From NCBI RefSeq assembly GCF_958979055.1, contig NC_084897.1, positions 24,641,628 to 24,705,627 of the forward strand: a DNA stretch of 64,000 nucleotides, written 5' to 3'. Both the position numbers and the translations under genes were made by a program. The notes below the pieces were generated by a model that worked only from the letters and a program-made list of their open reading frames with translations, made no database searches and was not told the DNA's origin. This DNA is from Alnus glutinosa (lineage: Eukaryota; Streptophyta; Magnoliopsida; Fagales; Betulaceae). The stretch's first letter is position 1. The number at the start of each line of letters is the position of its first letter. Positions 12,795-23,298 of the stretch are shown here, one piece after another.

Positions 12795-12981
12795 GAGAAA
12801 GAGAAATGATCCCTACACTCATTTCTCACAACAGCCTCACAATAAGTTGATGTGGCTTGTAATATTTTATTATTTTTTTGTTTTTTTTTGTTTTCTTTTT
12901 GTAAAAAAATAATAAAATATTACCAGCCACATCAGCTTGTTATGGGGCTGTTGTGATAAATGAGTGTAGGGATCATTTCTC
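12795..12981. mobile_element. Palindromic MITE, 9-bp TSD (family A, copy 1)
   Basis: Long inverted arms start GAGAAATGATCCCTACACTC and close with the reverse complement; the centre is T-rich. It is flanked by a perfect 9-bp duplication, AATTAAATT (12786-12794 and 12982-12990). The left end carries an extra GAGAAA. A 9-bp duplication points to the Mutator-like (MULE) superfamily. A second copy is at 28710-28880. Confidence 0.88.
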
Positions 12982-12990
12982 AATTAAATT

Positions 12991-14092
12991 AATGTGACGG
13001 AAAATAATTTTTATACATCGCATTACTCTACATCAACTCTATAATAAGACATATAGGGTATAGGACCTATGAATATAGGTCTCACATATGTGGGTTACAC
13101 ACCTAATATGTCTTGGTGTATAATTAATGTAAGGTAATGTGATGTAAAAATCACATGTGTCTTGATGTGGAGTTAATGTACACGTCCCTAATGTGACACC
13201 CCACGTAAATTAGGAGCGCTACATAAATGTTTAAAAACAAAATAATAATAATAATAATAATAAGAAAAAATTACATTTAAACCTCTTAAATTACCAACCG
13301 TTTTGGAAATAACCTCAAAACTACCAACCCTTCAACTCTGGCTCCCCAAACTACCAAAAAGTTTCAAAAATACAATTTTTGTAGAAATATGTCTATAATA
13401 CCCCTGCCATGTGTCATTTTTCAATTAAAATTTTTTTAAAAAATAAATTAAAAAACAAAAATAAAATAAAATATGGGGTGGTCGGCCACCCCATTTTGCC
13501 ACTACTGACAAGCTCATAAATGTAATTGCCGCCTAGAGTAATATAATGATCAATATCCAACAAGGACTACTTTTTTACGTCGTCACGTTATTTTAATATA
13601 ATAACTAAGAGGTGGCCACATAGACACTTTCAACCGTGATCATGATATATGAGTGGTCAACCATCACCTTGGAAGGTAATGGATGGTCGATTATTGCCAC
13701 CAAACTTTTGAGGGTGGTTGTACAACTCTCGAAGCCATCGGTGATGGTAGCGACCAACCCCCATAAGCAAGATTCAGTGCTCGCGACCACCCTAGTCTCG
13801 GATCTGGTATATAACAAACCACGTTAGATCAATTTGTTCGACACTAGATTTAGTGGTCATGATTATCTTGTGTGATAGTTGGAAGTAGTGTTGATTAACA
13901 GAGAGGGAGAGGATTTGTGAAACAAAATTATTGGCTAATGTTACAGTGTCACGTTGTATTGCCACGTCAATGTATAAGGCCGATACGTGAAGTTGTGGGT
14001 ACGTCTTATGTTTAAAAATATATACAATACTATTAAATTGACTGCTTGGGCCTATTTCTTCCTCTCTCTTTTCGTGAAGATGTAGTTTTATG
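12991..14092. other. Non-genic stretch with a half foldback element
   Basis: From about 13264 to 13505 there is a single arm of the local foldback type: text like CTACCAACCC, then A/T-rich sequence, then GGTGGTCGGCCACCCC near 13477. The opposite arm is missing, so it is a truncated copy. The rest is A/T-rich with no gene that I can support. Confidence 0.45.
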
Positions 14093-14331
14093 TAGGGTTG
14101 GCAAAATTGGTTATTGTGTCGGGTTCGGGTCGACCCGGTTGATCCGACAACCCATTGAGATCAACCTGAACCCGACATAATTAGCTAAACGGGTAGAGCA
14201 GGTCAACCCGTTTAGCTAATCCGGTCGTAAACATGTTGTAAATGTGTTGGCGGGTCAAACCGTTTAGACCCTATAACTTTGTGTCGAGTTCGTGTCGGAT
14301 TCACAAGTCGTATCAAAAATTGTCAACCATA
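14093..14331. mobile_element. hAT-type MITE with 8-bp TSD
   Basis: The ends are TAGGGTTGGCAA and, inverted, TATGGTTGACAA. The body has the familiar GGGTTCGGGTCGACCC and AACCCGTTTAGC motifs in inverted arrangement. Flanks GTTTTATG (14085-14092) and GTTTTAAG (14332-14339) match at 7 of 8 bases. A degenerate relative of the same text occurs near 57860-57990. Confidence 0.8.
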
Positions 14332-15247
14332 GTTTTAAGATTCGCATTTTGCTTTCCAACTGTCATGTTGTATTTATTGATTCTAAAGAATACAATTGGA
14401 TATGCACAACATCAGTAAATGTCACAGAGAAGATTAGGATACTCCAAGAGATTAACATTATCTGATCTACTTGTAGGATGCGAATAGGTTATGCTAAATT
14501 GGCCCTCTATTTACAATGCATTATAAATGAAATGGGTAATTACTTTTTCCCACATAAATTATTAGTCATTGTCAATATGCTCCCTTGTACTGATACCCTC
14601 ACCAAAAAAAAACATCGAACTATCATTTACTTACTAAAATCCTCATTCCGTCAGTCAACTTCGTTACAAAATTTGAAATTACTCAAATACCCTAACTTTA
14701 TAATCAAAATTTACATATAATATTCTCAAAATTAAACAAATAAATAAATAATAAATAAATAAATAAATAAATAAAAAAAAAAAAAAAAGGAAAAGAAAGG
14801 GAGTGGTCGCTCACCACTTATGGATTGCATCTGGGGTGGCTCATGGGCCACCCCTGGCCAATGGGGTGGCCACACGGCTCACACGGCCATCCTGAGCTTG
14901 CTTTGGGGTGGCTCGTGGGCACGAGCCACCCTAGATGCAACCCAGAAGTGGCGCATGGCTACCCCCCTCCCCTAAGGGGGTGGCTACTGGTCTTTTCCCT
15001 TCCTTTTTTTTTTTTTGAATACATATATATATTTTTAAGTTTGATTTTTTTATTAAATTATTGTTTGAAAGTATTTATGTCTTTAAACGAAATTTAACGT
15101 ATAAAAATATAATATTTCTTCCGATTTAACGAAATTTCCTGATGGAATGAGGATTTTGGTAAGTAAATGGTAGTTTGATGTTCTTTTCTGGTTAGGGTGT
15201 CAGTTCATGCAATGGCGGAGACAAAGGAGGGCCCCTAAATTTCTGAA

Positions 15248-15281
<34 letters not shown>

Positions 15282-16504
15282 TTTACAGATATCTGAAAAA
15301 AAAAAAAAAAAAATTAAAAAGAAGAAAAAAAATGCTGATGATGATGCCCGTCCCCCCTGCTGATAATAAAAGGAAAAAAAAAATACATGGAAAAACCAAC
15401 CGTCAAAGAAAAAAAAGGCCTATTTTTTTGCAATCAGGAGAGGGAGAGGAAAAAAAAGGCCCAATTACAATACACAAACGATTTTGTTAACCCAAAAAAA
15501 AAAAAAAAAAAAAGTGCTTTATTTCTCAACAGAAAAACCAACAGTCAAGGCTCATAAACACGATTTTGCAAAAAAAAAAGAAAGTAATTTATCTATCTGT
15601 AGACTCTATAACTCCCACATAGAAAAACCAACCAGTACATGTTTGGGAACACAACAATTTTATAAAAATAAAATAAAATCATTGCCCATTCAGAGACTCT
15701 AAAACTCCCACATAGAAAAAAATTAACCATTAGAATCCAAGAACACAAATATATATATATATATATATATATTTAAAAAAAAAAGACACAAACACACAAA
15801 TCAACAGTCTCTCTCTAGCAACAGTTTCCCCAATAGTCAGAAAGTAGGAGACATATAACCATCGCTACGAGCTCGCCCGCTTGACCACAGCCAGGTCTCG
15901 CATCATCCTCTCCGCCTCCCCTTTTGAAAATCTCTCGCACTGTAAGCTTTCATTTTTGTAAGAGGAAGAAATAAGACGAACAAAAAGAGAGATAAGAACA
16001 AGAGAGTAGTAGGTGGACGTTGAGGTTTGAGTTTGAGTGTTCGAATAGTCTAGCATCGAGCAATGCGTGAAGTGGACTGAAGTGATGGAAACAGTAGAAA
16101 GCTGACAAGGAAGAAGGATCTGGAGGCTTAAGGCGATGAAATATGATTGAATGCCACCCCCACATACCACTTCTTACCACCTCACTTACGTGGCATGTGT
16201 TTTTTATTAGTTTAACAAAAAAAATTGAAACTCATTATACTCTCCTTAATTCCCCCTCCCCCCCAACGATGAAACCCTTATCCTCTCTCTCTCTAGCTTG
16301 CTCTCTGACCAACCGTCCCTTTCCGGCTGCTCACTCGCTCGTTCTCTGACCGACCGTCCATTTCCTCTCCTTTTTCCGGTGGTTTCTCTGTCTCCGACAA
16401 CCTCTTTATCGGAGCTCTTTGTCTCCAGCGGTGGAATCCATCTCCGACGAGGTTTGTTTGTACTCTCTCTCTCCCTCTGCTCTTGTTTGTAAGTTCATCT
16501 TAAT

Positions 16505-16790
16505 ATTTAGCTTAACTCTTGTGCACATAGCAGACTTGGCCATTCTCTCGGTACCTTTCACTTTTTCCTAGTCTTGTGTTTTTTTTTTTTTTTGTTTTTT
16601 TTTTTTTTTTTTGTTTCTTAGGGAATTTTTTTTTCTCTTTGTTGAGTTGTTGGTTGCAGTTTTGTAGCTGTTGATCTATGTTTTGGTGTTTAGAGCTTTT
16701 TGCTCTTGTTGCTGGTTGGAAGAGTTGTTTGTTTCTTTACTATTTTAATAATAGTTTCATTTATTCATAAAAATTAAAAATTAAAAAAAA
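16505..16790 (+). mobile_element. Short retroposon (LINE 3' fragment or SINE) with 14-bp TSD
   Basis: It is flanked by a perfect 14-bp direct repeat, AAGTTCATCTTAAT (16491-16504 and 16791-16804), and ends in an A-rich tail. That is the signature of LINE-driven retrotransposition. It lies in the left part of the long-TIR element, so it arrived after that arm formed. Confidence 0.75.
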
Positions 16791-17291
16791 AAGTTCATCT
16801 TAATCGTGTTAGCTTGGAATAACTTTGTTACTGTTACTTGATTGTGTCATTTTGATTGTTAGGAAGTGATTAGACAACTCTTGAGTTCATAAAATTAGTT
16901 TAACATAATCTAATTTTTTTTTGTTAGTTTAACATAAGCTGATTTATAGCATCCTTGTTATATCAAACTAAACTATACTAAATACGATGTAAGCATGTTT
17001 TTGCCAAAATTACTATTTTTAGCTCTAGGTTATGCCTTCTTGGTGATACAAATATGCAAACAAACTAAGTTGGTCCAATTACAAACATGTTTTAAGTAGT
17101 GGTTGTAGTATGAAATTCTTTGATAGCCATTAAAAAAAAAAAAAGAGTTCAATCAAAATGAGAATTTATGAATTAATTTCTTTGATAGCCTTTCTAGCTA
17201 TTCTGACAGTAATATTACTAGTGCAGAGCTCGAAAGTTTCCATCTTTTGATGCAGGTCATTACTTCCACGTTGGGAAATCATGTATGATTT

Positions 17292-18553
17292 TAATGGAAC
17301 AATGTAATAGTTGATTTTGTGGACATTTAGGTTACATTGTTATGGATCTCTCTTTTTGGATCTCTTTGTTATGGAGCAATGTAACAGTTAATTTTGTAGA
17401 CATTTAGATTCCATTGTTATGGATCTCTTTTTGGATCTCTTTGTTATGGAACAATGTAATAGTTGATTTTGTGGACATTTATGTTACATTGTTATGGATC
17501 TCTCTTTTTGGATCTCTTTGTTGTGGAGCAATGTAATAGTTAATTTTGTAGACATTTAGATTCCACTGTTATGGATCTCTTTTTGGATCTCTTTGTTATG
17601 GAACAATGTAATAGTTGATTTTATGGACATTTAGGTTCCATTGTTATGGATCTCTCTTTTTGGATCTCTTTGTTATGGAGCAATGTAATAATTAATTTTG
17701 TAGACATTTAGGTTCCATTGTTATGGATCTCTTTTTGGATCTCTTTGTTATGGAACAATGTAATAGTTAATTTTGTGGATATTTAGGTTTCATTGTTATA
17801 GATCTCTCTTTTTGGATCTCTTTGTTATGTAACAATGTAATAGTTGATTTTGTGGACATTTAGGTTCCATTGTTATGGATCTCTCTTTTTGGATTTCCTT
17901 GTTATGGAATAATGTAATAGTTTATTTTGTGGACATTTAGGTTCCATTGTTATGGATCTTTTTGTTATGGAGCAATGTAATAGTTAATTTTGTAGACATT
18001 TAGGTTCCATTGTTATGGATCTCTTTTTGGATCTCTTTGTTATGGAACAATGTAATAGTTAATTTTGTGGACATTTAGGTTCCATTGTTATAGATCTCTC
18101 TTTTTGGATCTCTTTGTTATGTAACAATGTAATAGTTGATTTTGTGGACATTTAGGTTCCATTGTTATGGATCTCTTTGTTATGGAGCAATGTAATAGTT
18201 AATTTTGTAGACATTTAGGTTCCATTGTTATGGATCTCTTTTTGGATCTCTTTGTTATGGAACAATGTAATAGTTAATTTTGTGGACATTTAGGTTCCAT
18301 TGTTATAGATCTTCTCTTTTTGGATCTCTTTGTTATGTAACAATGTAATAGTTGATTTTGTGGACATTTAGGTTCCATTGTTATGGATCTCTCTTTTTGG
18401 ATTTCCTTGTTATGGAATAATGTAATAGTTTATTTTGTGGACATTTAGGTTCCATTGTTATGCTATTCAAAAAAAAGTTCCATTGTTATGAATCTCTTTG
18501 TTATGGAGCAATGTAATAGTTGATTTTGTGAACATTTAGGTTTCATTGTTATG
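17292..18553. repeat. 76-bp minisatellite array (about 16 copies)
   Basis: The unit contains TTATGGATCTCT, TTTTTGGATCTC, CAATGTAATAGTT and GACATTTAGGTTCC, repeating every 75-77 bases. Neighbouring units differ in a regular way (ATTTTGTGG versus ATTTTGTAG; CTCTCTTTTT versus CTCTTTTT), so a two-unit higher-order period of about 152 bases is visible in much of the array. The last units are broken by short A-runs. It lies inside the long-TIR element. Confidence 0.92.
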
Positions 18554-20306
18554 CTCTTCAAAAAAAAGTTTCATTTGTGATTATTGAGGTGTTCAAAGCA
18601 ATCCATAATCAATTTGACTAGAATAACAATGTTATGAAAAGAACAGTCAAAAGTGATTCGTTATGAGTCACTTGAAATACTTAAAAATTGCAAAAGAAAT
18701 GAATCTATATTGTATCCCCAAGTATTGCACATCACAAAAATGGCTCTAGGAATGCAAAACTAATTCCAAGTTATTTTTCTATAAAATCTACATGTAAAAG
18801 ATAAAATAAAACAAGATGATCAAGCTAACCATAGTTAGCACCTTGAAACATATAACAAATCAGGAGCATGCTCCCACTCGCAAGAAGTTCACATTCCCTC
18901 CTGCTAAAGCTGAAAAGTATGACAGGATCATATGGACGTTGAATGATCATTTTTACCATCTAGAAGATGTCACTTTTTTTTCTTCACCAACTCTTTCCCT
19001 TTTCAATTTTCAATTTTCTCAACAACCAAAGTGAAATCCAAGGCTGGAAATTTTCCACACACATAAAACACACTCACCCATTCAGAATTTCCTTTCCTTT
19101 TAGAAATAAAGAAAGCTAAAACTTTCACCTAGATCATTATCACATTTCACATTCTAGGAAACATCATGAGAATGTCCCAACCCAATTCATTATGTTACAT
19201 TAGAAGTCCCGAAAATAAAATAAACCCCACCAACCCAGATCGGCCATTACATGTCATTTGACTGAAACTGAAATTGATCAACAAAGAGAAATAATGCCCT
19301 ACTAAATCAAGGCCCACAAGCCTCCTTATTCCCACAAAATACCTAGAAATCAAAACTGTAGTTGCGAAATTGAATATGAAATGGAAATCGTGTGGCTTGT
19401 GATAAACTGGGGGAGAGGGAGGGGCTCGATCGGCGAGTGGGAGGGAGAGAGAGAGAGGGGGGGCGGCGGTTTGGGGGAGGAAAAAAATTGGGGGAGAGGG
19501 AGGGGCTCGACTAGCGAGCGAGAGGGAGAGAGAGAGAGAGAGAGGGGGAGAGACGATACAAACAAACCTCGCCGGAGACAAAGAACGCCTTCAAAGAGGC
19601 TGCAGGAGATAAAGAAACTGCCGGAAAAAGGAGAGGAAATGGACAGCCGGCCGAAGAGCGAGCGAGCTAGAGAGAGAGAGTTGAGAGAGAGAGGAGAGGG
19701 GTTTCAGCGTGGGGGAGGGGAATTGGGGAGGTGGGGGGAAAAATTAGGGAGAGTATTTAAAAGATTAGAGTTTCAAGTTTTTTTTTTTTTTTTTTTTTTT
19801 TTTAATAATAAAAAAATACCTGCCACATAAGTGAGGTGGTGATGAGTGGTATATGGGGGTGGCGCTCAATCATTTCCCTAAGGTGATACAATCATTTCAA
19901 AATGGTATTAGTTTTATTAAATTGTATTCTTTTTTCTAGTAACTTTTCAATGTCATTTGTGGTTGTGTTAATAGCCACACTTTATTTATTTATTTATTTA
20001 TTTCTTTTTATAAAATAGTATTATATTATTTTGTCAATAAAACTTAAATAAGCAAATTAATATTAAAGGCGTTATTACGTAAAAGGGGTTAATAAAGTAT
20101 TATTATTCATAAACACAAACAGTACATTTTACATTTTTATAAAACAATATTATGAAAGCTTCAATAAAAACTTAAATTCCTGAAAGCTTCAATTCAGATT
20201 TGATACTCAATGATTTTGTTTCTCAAAGGGCGCGTAGGATGCAATTTTACACACCTTGTATTTTGTATTTTCTTTTTTTCTTTTCTTTTCTTTTCTTCTT
20301 CTTCTT

Positions 20307-20344
<38 letters not shown>

Positions 20345-20775
20345 TATTAGTGCCTACATGTTAACTTATATATCAATTTGGCATATATTTATGAAGTTTG
20401 ATAGATAGATAAATTTTTTTGTGATACATATATTATGTTATAATTTATATTTTGAATTGTAATTACCATACTTTTATATATTATAATAAAAATATAGTAT
20501 ATAAAAAGAACAAAAAAAAATTATTTATCACTATATTTTATAATTTTAATTCCGCCTCTACTAAGACAGATTCTTGGCTCTGCCACTGAGTTTATAAAAA
20601 CATATTGACAATAGCTGGTAGTTCATGGAGGAAAAATATAATTACTCCTAAATGAAAATTGTTTGTTTCTAAGCATAAGAACTATTTTATTTTAGAATAT
20701 CAAATATTGACAAGGCTCGTGATGTAGGTACATGAATCAAGGGGTTAATCCAAAATGGTAGTGTTATTATTATGG

Positions 20776-21212
20776 GGGGTAATTACCTTTTTCCCCCATG
20801 AACTACCAAAAAATGTGCGATGCCCCCATGAACTACCAACTAGACCAAAATAGGAAATTCAACTACCAAAGACAACCATTTTCCCCCCTTCCGTCAGTTA
20901 GAGGGGTTAAAAGAAATAGTCAACAGGTCATGTGTCGTTTTACATGGGGGCATTTTGGAAGATGATGGTAGTTCATGGGGGGAAAAGAGGAAGATGGTGG
21001 TAGTTTATGGGGGAAAAAAAGGAAGAAAATAAGGGTAAAACGGCGTGTGACCGTCATGTGACCCGTTAACCGTTTGTTTTAACCCCTTTGACTGACGGAA
21101 GGGGGGAAAATGGTTGTCTTTGGTAGTTGAATGCTCTATTTTGGTCGAGTTGGTAGTTCATAGGGCATCGCGCATTTTTTGATAGTTCATGGGGAGAAAA
21201 GGTAATTACCCC
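20776..21212. mobile_element. Palindromic MULE-like MITE, 9-bp TSD
   Basis: Ends are GGGGTAATTACC and its inverse. The arms carry CCCATGAACTACC and the inverted GGTAGTTCATGGG several times. Flanks TTATTATGG (20767-20775) and TTATTATAG (21213-21221) match at 8 of 9. The termini resemble those of the foldback element at 14533-20648, so the two may be related. Confidence 0.82.
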
Positions 21213-21470
21213 TTATTATAGAGATGTTGATTATGATGATCTAAGAAAGAAAGAGAGTATAGTGATTGCACTATGTTCAATTAATTATGGTAATTACCTT
21301 TCTTTTTATTAATATTCAATTGAAAACTACAAAGGATCATATTCACACCAAAAAAAAAAAAAAGATTTTTATTTTTAATTTCACCCTTATGGCTTTGCTT
21401 TACAAAACAAGTCTCGAGGGATAAACAAAAATAAATGATTTGGCAAAAACGACCACTGACCATGAGCACG

Positions 21471-21543
21471 CGCGCCAGGTAGGGGTCGAACCTACGACTT
21501 TCTGCTTAGGAAACAGACGCTCTATCCACTGAGCTACAGGCGC
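21471..21543 (-). tRNA. tRNA-Arg (anticodon CCT)
   Basis: A full cloverleaf can be drawn on the minus strand. The acceptor is GCGCCTG with CTGGCGC, the D arm GCTC..GAGC, the anticodon stem TCTGT/GCAGA with loop TTCCTAA, and the T arm GTAGG TTCGACC CCTAC. The anticodon CCT reads AGG. One acceptor pair (6-67) is T-T. There is no intron. Position 73 is G. Confidence 0.93.
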
Positions 21544-21767
21544 TCGTTACAACACTCTCTTTGCACTCTATCTATAAATAACATAATAGTTGCTTCCATG
21601 CTATTTTAATAGTATTTTTGATCCTTTCTAATGATTGAGAAATTCGAGACTGACTGCCAGGGGCTGGGACCGCTGGGTCCCCTCCTATTGAGAAGCCACC
21701 TATTTCCTCGAATGCGATGAGAGTCGGTTATGAGAATTATACAAACAGTTTTTTCTTGCATTTTATT

Positions 21768-22380
21768 TTATTTTATTTTATTTTTTTTTTATAGATACTT
21801 GCTAAACAGATTACATCAAAAAGAAAAATACAAAATAAAACACGATTGGGCTGGGCAACCCAAGAACAAAGCTAAGAATGAAAGTACGCGGGGGCAATGC
21901 TTCCGAAGATGCGGGCCCTTTGGCTTGAGGCACGGATGCCACAAAGCCTGGGTCACCAGTAAAGGTGATTTGAAGAGTGTATTGAGTCACAAGGACCCAA
22001 ACACCTCGATTACAGGGGTAAACATAGAAAAAGTAAAACAAGTAAGCCTAAAAAAACAAGAAATTAAAAACAAACACAACAGAAATGCAGAAGCAAAAGG
22101 CGGAGATAGGAGGGGAAAATATCCATCCTAGTAGACCCGAGCCAACAAGGTCCAATGGGGTCGAAAAAACTGGGCCTAAAATCACAAGCCCCATGGGCCA
22201 GGAAATAGGAGGGGAAAATATCTGTCCTAGTAGACCCGAGCCAACAAGGTCCAATGGGGTCAGAAAAACTGGGCCTAATATCACAAGCCCCATGGGCCAG
22301 GTAAGTCGGCCAGTTCTTTATTACTGTTTATGCATGCTCGGCAAAGGATCAAGCAACGCCTCTAATACGGCCAATAGATA
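21768..22380 (-). mobile_element. LINE 3' end with poly(A) tail and internal 99-bp tandem repeat
   Basis: Read on the minus strand, this runs into a 3' UTR-like segment (TTGATGTAATCTGTTTAGC) and then an (A4T)-type A-rich tail at 21768-21800. Upstream, a 99-bp unit occurs twice in tandem (about 22109-22207 and 22208-22306), nearly identical. The open frames over it simply follow the tandem unit. The 5' border near 22380 is uncertain. Confidence 0.55.
22109..22306. repeat. Two tandem 99-bp units
   Basis: GGAGGGGAAAATATC begins each unit, at 22109 and 22208. GAGCCAACAAGGTCCAATGG and ATCACAAGCCCCATGGGCC recur at the same spacing. The copies differ at only a handful of bases. Confidence 0.9.
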
Positions 22381-23298
22381 ACATAATTTGACACCCAAGA
22401 ACAATCGCAAGAGGTAAAGCATTTGGTACTATTACCTTGCCAAAGCCATACCACACTGGCGAATGGCACTTGACAAGGGTAGCATCTCACTAGAGGACAA
22501 TAGCGGAATGCCATACTAGAATAGGAGCCTATCCAATCGCCAACGACATATGGGCAATGTCTTTTATCTTTTATGGCTAAATAAACATCTGGTCTGAATT
22601 GTAAAAACTTTATTTTTTAGATTTTAAGTTTCAATTTGCATTATAGATAATACTTCAATTTTAAGAAATTATCGAATTAGTACCTCGGTTAAGGCCTCCG
22701 TCCAAAAACTAACGGCCCGTCATGTGCCCACACATGAGGGTTGACACATGTCACAATATAAAAAATTACAAAAATAAAAAATCTTTAAAAATTAATTATA
22801 AAATTAAAAAAAAAAATTATTAAAAACTTTTTGTTATAAAAAAGAAAAGAAAAAGAAGATGGTGGCCAAGAGGGTGGCTGACCACCCTAATGACCGGTCT
22901 GGGGTGATTGAATCACTCCCATAGGTGATTTGGCCACCCCATGATAGAAAAAAAATAAAATAAAAAAATGAAGTGTTTTGGCCCTTCAGGGTGGCCAAAC
23001 CACCTCCAAGGGCCACAGGGGTGGTTTGGTCACCCCTAGGTTGGTCTCGAACCACCCGCATGGGCTACAGGGGTGGTTCGGCTACCCCCAGACGGGCTGG
23101 CTTGGGGGTGGCCGAACCACCCCCATGGCCCCGAAGGCCAAAACGCTTCAATAATTTTTATTTTTTTGCTGCCATGGGTTGGCCAGACCACCCCACCAAG
23201 AGGGTGCCACCCCCTTGGCAAAAATGGGGGTGGCCGACCACCCCCATGGTGGCCAAGGATTGGCTCAGCCACCCCTCTTATTTTCTTTTTCTTTTTTT

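Larger units (their letters stand above)
16138..19878. mobile_element. Long-TIR MULE-like element with minisatellite interior
   Basis: Terminal inverted repeats of about 320 bases run from 16138 and back from 19878, starting GAAATATGATTGAATGCCACC versus, inverted, GGGAAATGATTGAGCGCCACC. Flanks TAAGGCGAT (16129-16137) and TAAGGTGAT (19879-19887) match at 8 of 9. The arms are CT-rich with GCTTGCTCTCTGACC-like text, resembling a plant 5' UTR. The right arm has an internal tandem duplication (about 19408-19540). The inside holds a retroposon and a 76-bp tandem array. No transposase is visible. Confidence 0.8.
15210..20588. mobile_element. Non-autonomous hAT-like element containing a nested MULE
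   Basis: Ends are CAATGGCGGAGACA and, inverted, CAGTGGCAGAGCCA, matching at 11 of 14 bases and close to known plant hAT termini. Flanks AGTTCATG (15202-15209) and AGTTTATA (20589-20596) match at 6 of 8. Removing it rejoins the arm of the surrounding foldback element, which supports the borders independently. There is no transposase frame. At 15865-15939 (minus) a short reading frame after a good splice acceptor (containing GEAERMMRDLAVVKR) may be a captured terminal exon of unknown origin. Confidence 0.72.
14533..20648. mobile_element. Foldback (MULE-like) element split by a 5.4-kb hAT-like insertion
   Basis: The left arm (14533-14715) begins TGGGTAATTAC. Its inverse is found in two pieces, at about 15100-15209 and at 20597-20648, separated by the insertion. 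The text CATATTGACAAT at about 20610 is the inverse of ATTGTCAATATG at 14570-14581 and shows the arm resumes there. Outer flanks are a perfect 9-bp duplication, TAAATGAAA (14524-14532 and 20649-20657). The centre (about 14805-15000) is GC-rich with GGTGGC/GCCACC blocks. It has no coding capacity. Confidence 0.85.

Noticed and set aside
17292-18553. Regular repeats that might suggest a CRISPR array
   Set aside because: Units are directly tandem with no unique spacers, and the DNA is plant nuclear; it is a minisatellite.
19381-19830. 149-codon frame rich in Arg, Glu and Gly
   Set aside because: It is a translation of the purine-rich terminal repeat of the long-TIR element.
22085-22381. 98-codon frame with two similar halves
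   Set aside because: It is produced by the 99-bp tandem pair in a LINE fragment; no known protein resembles it.
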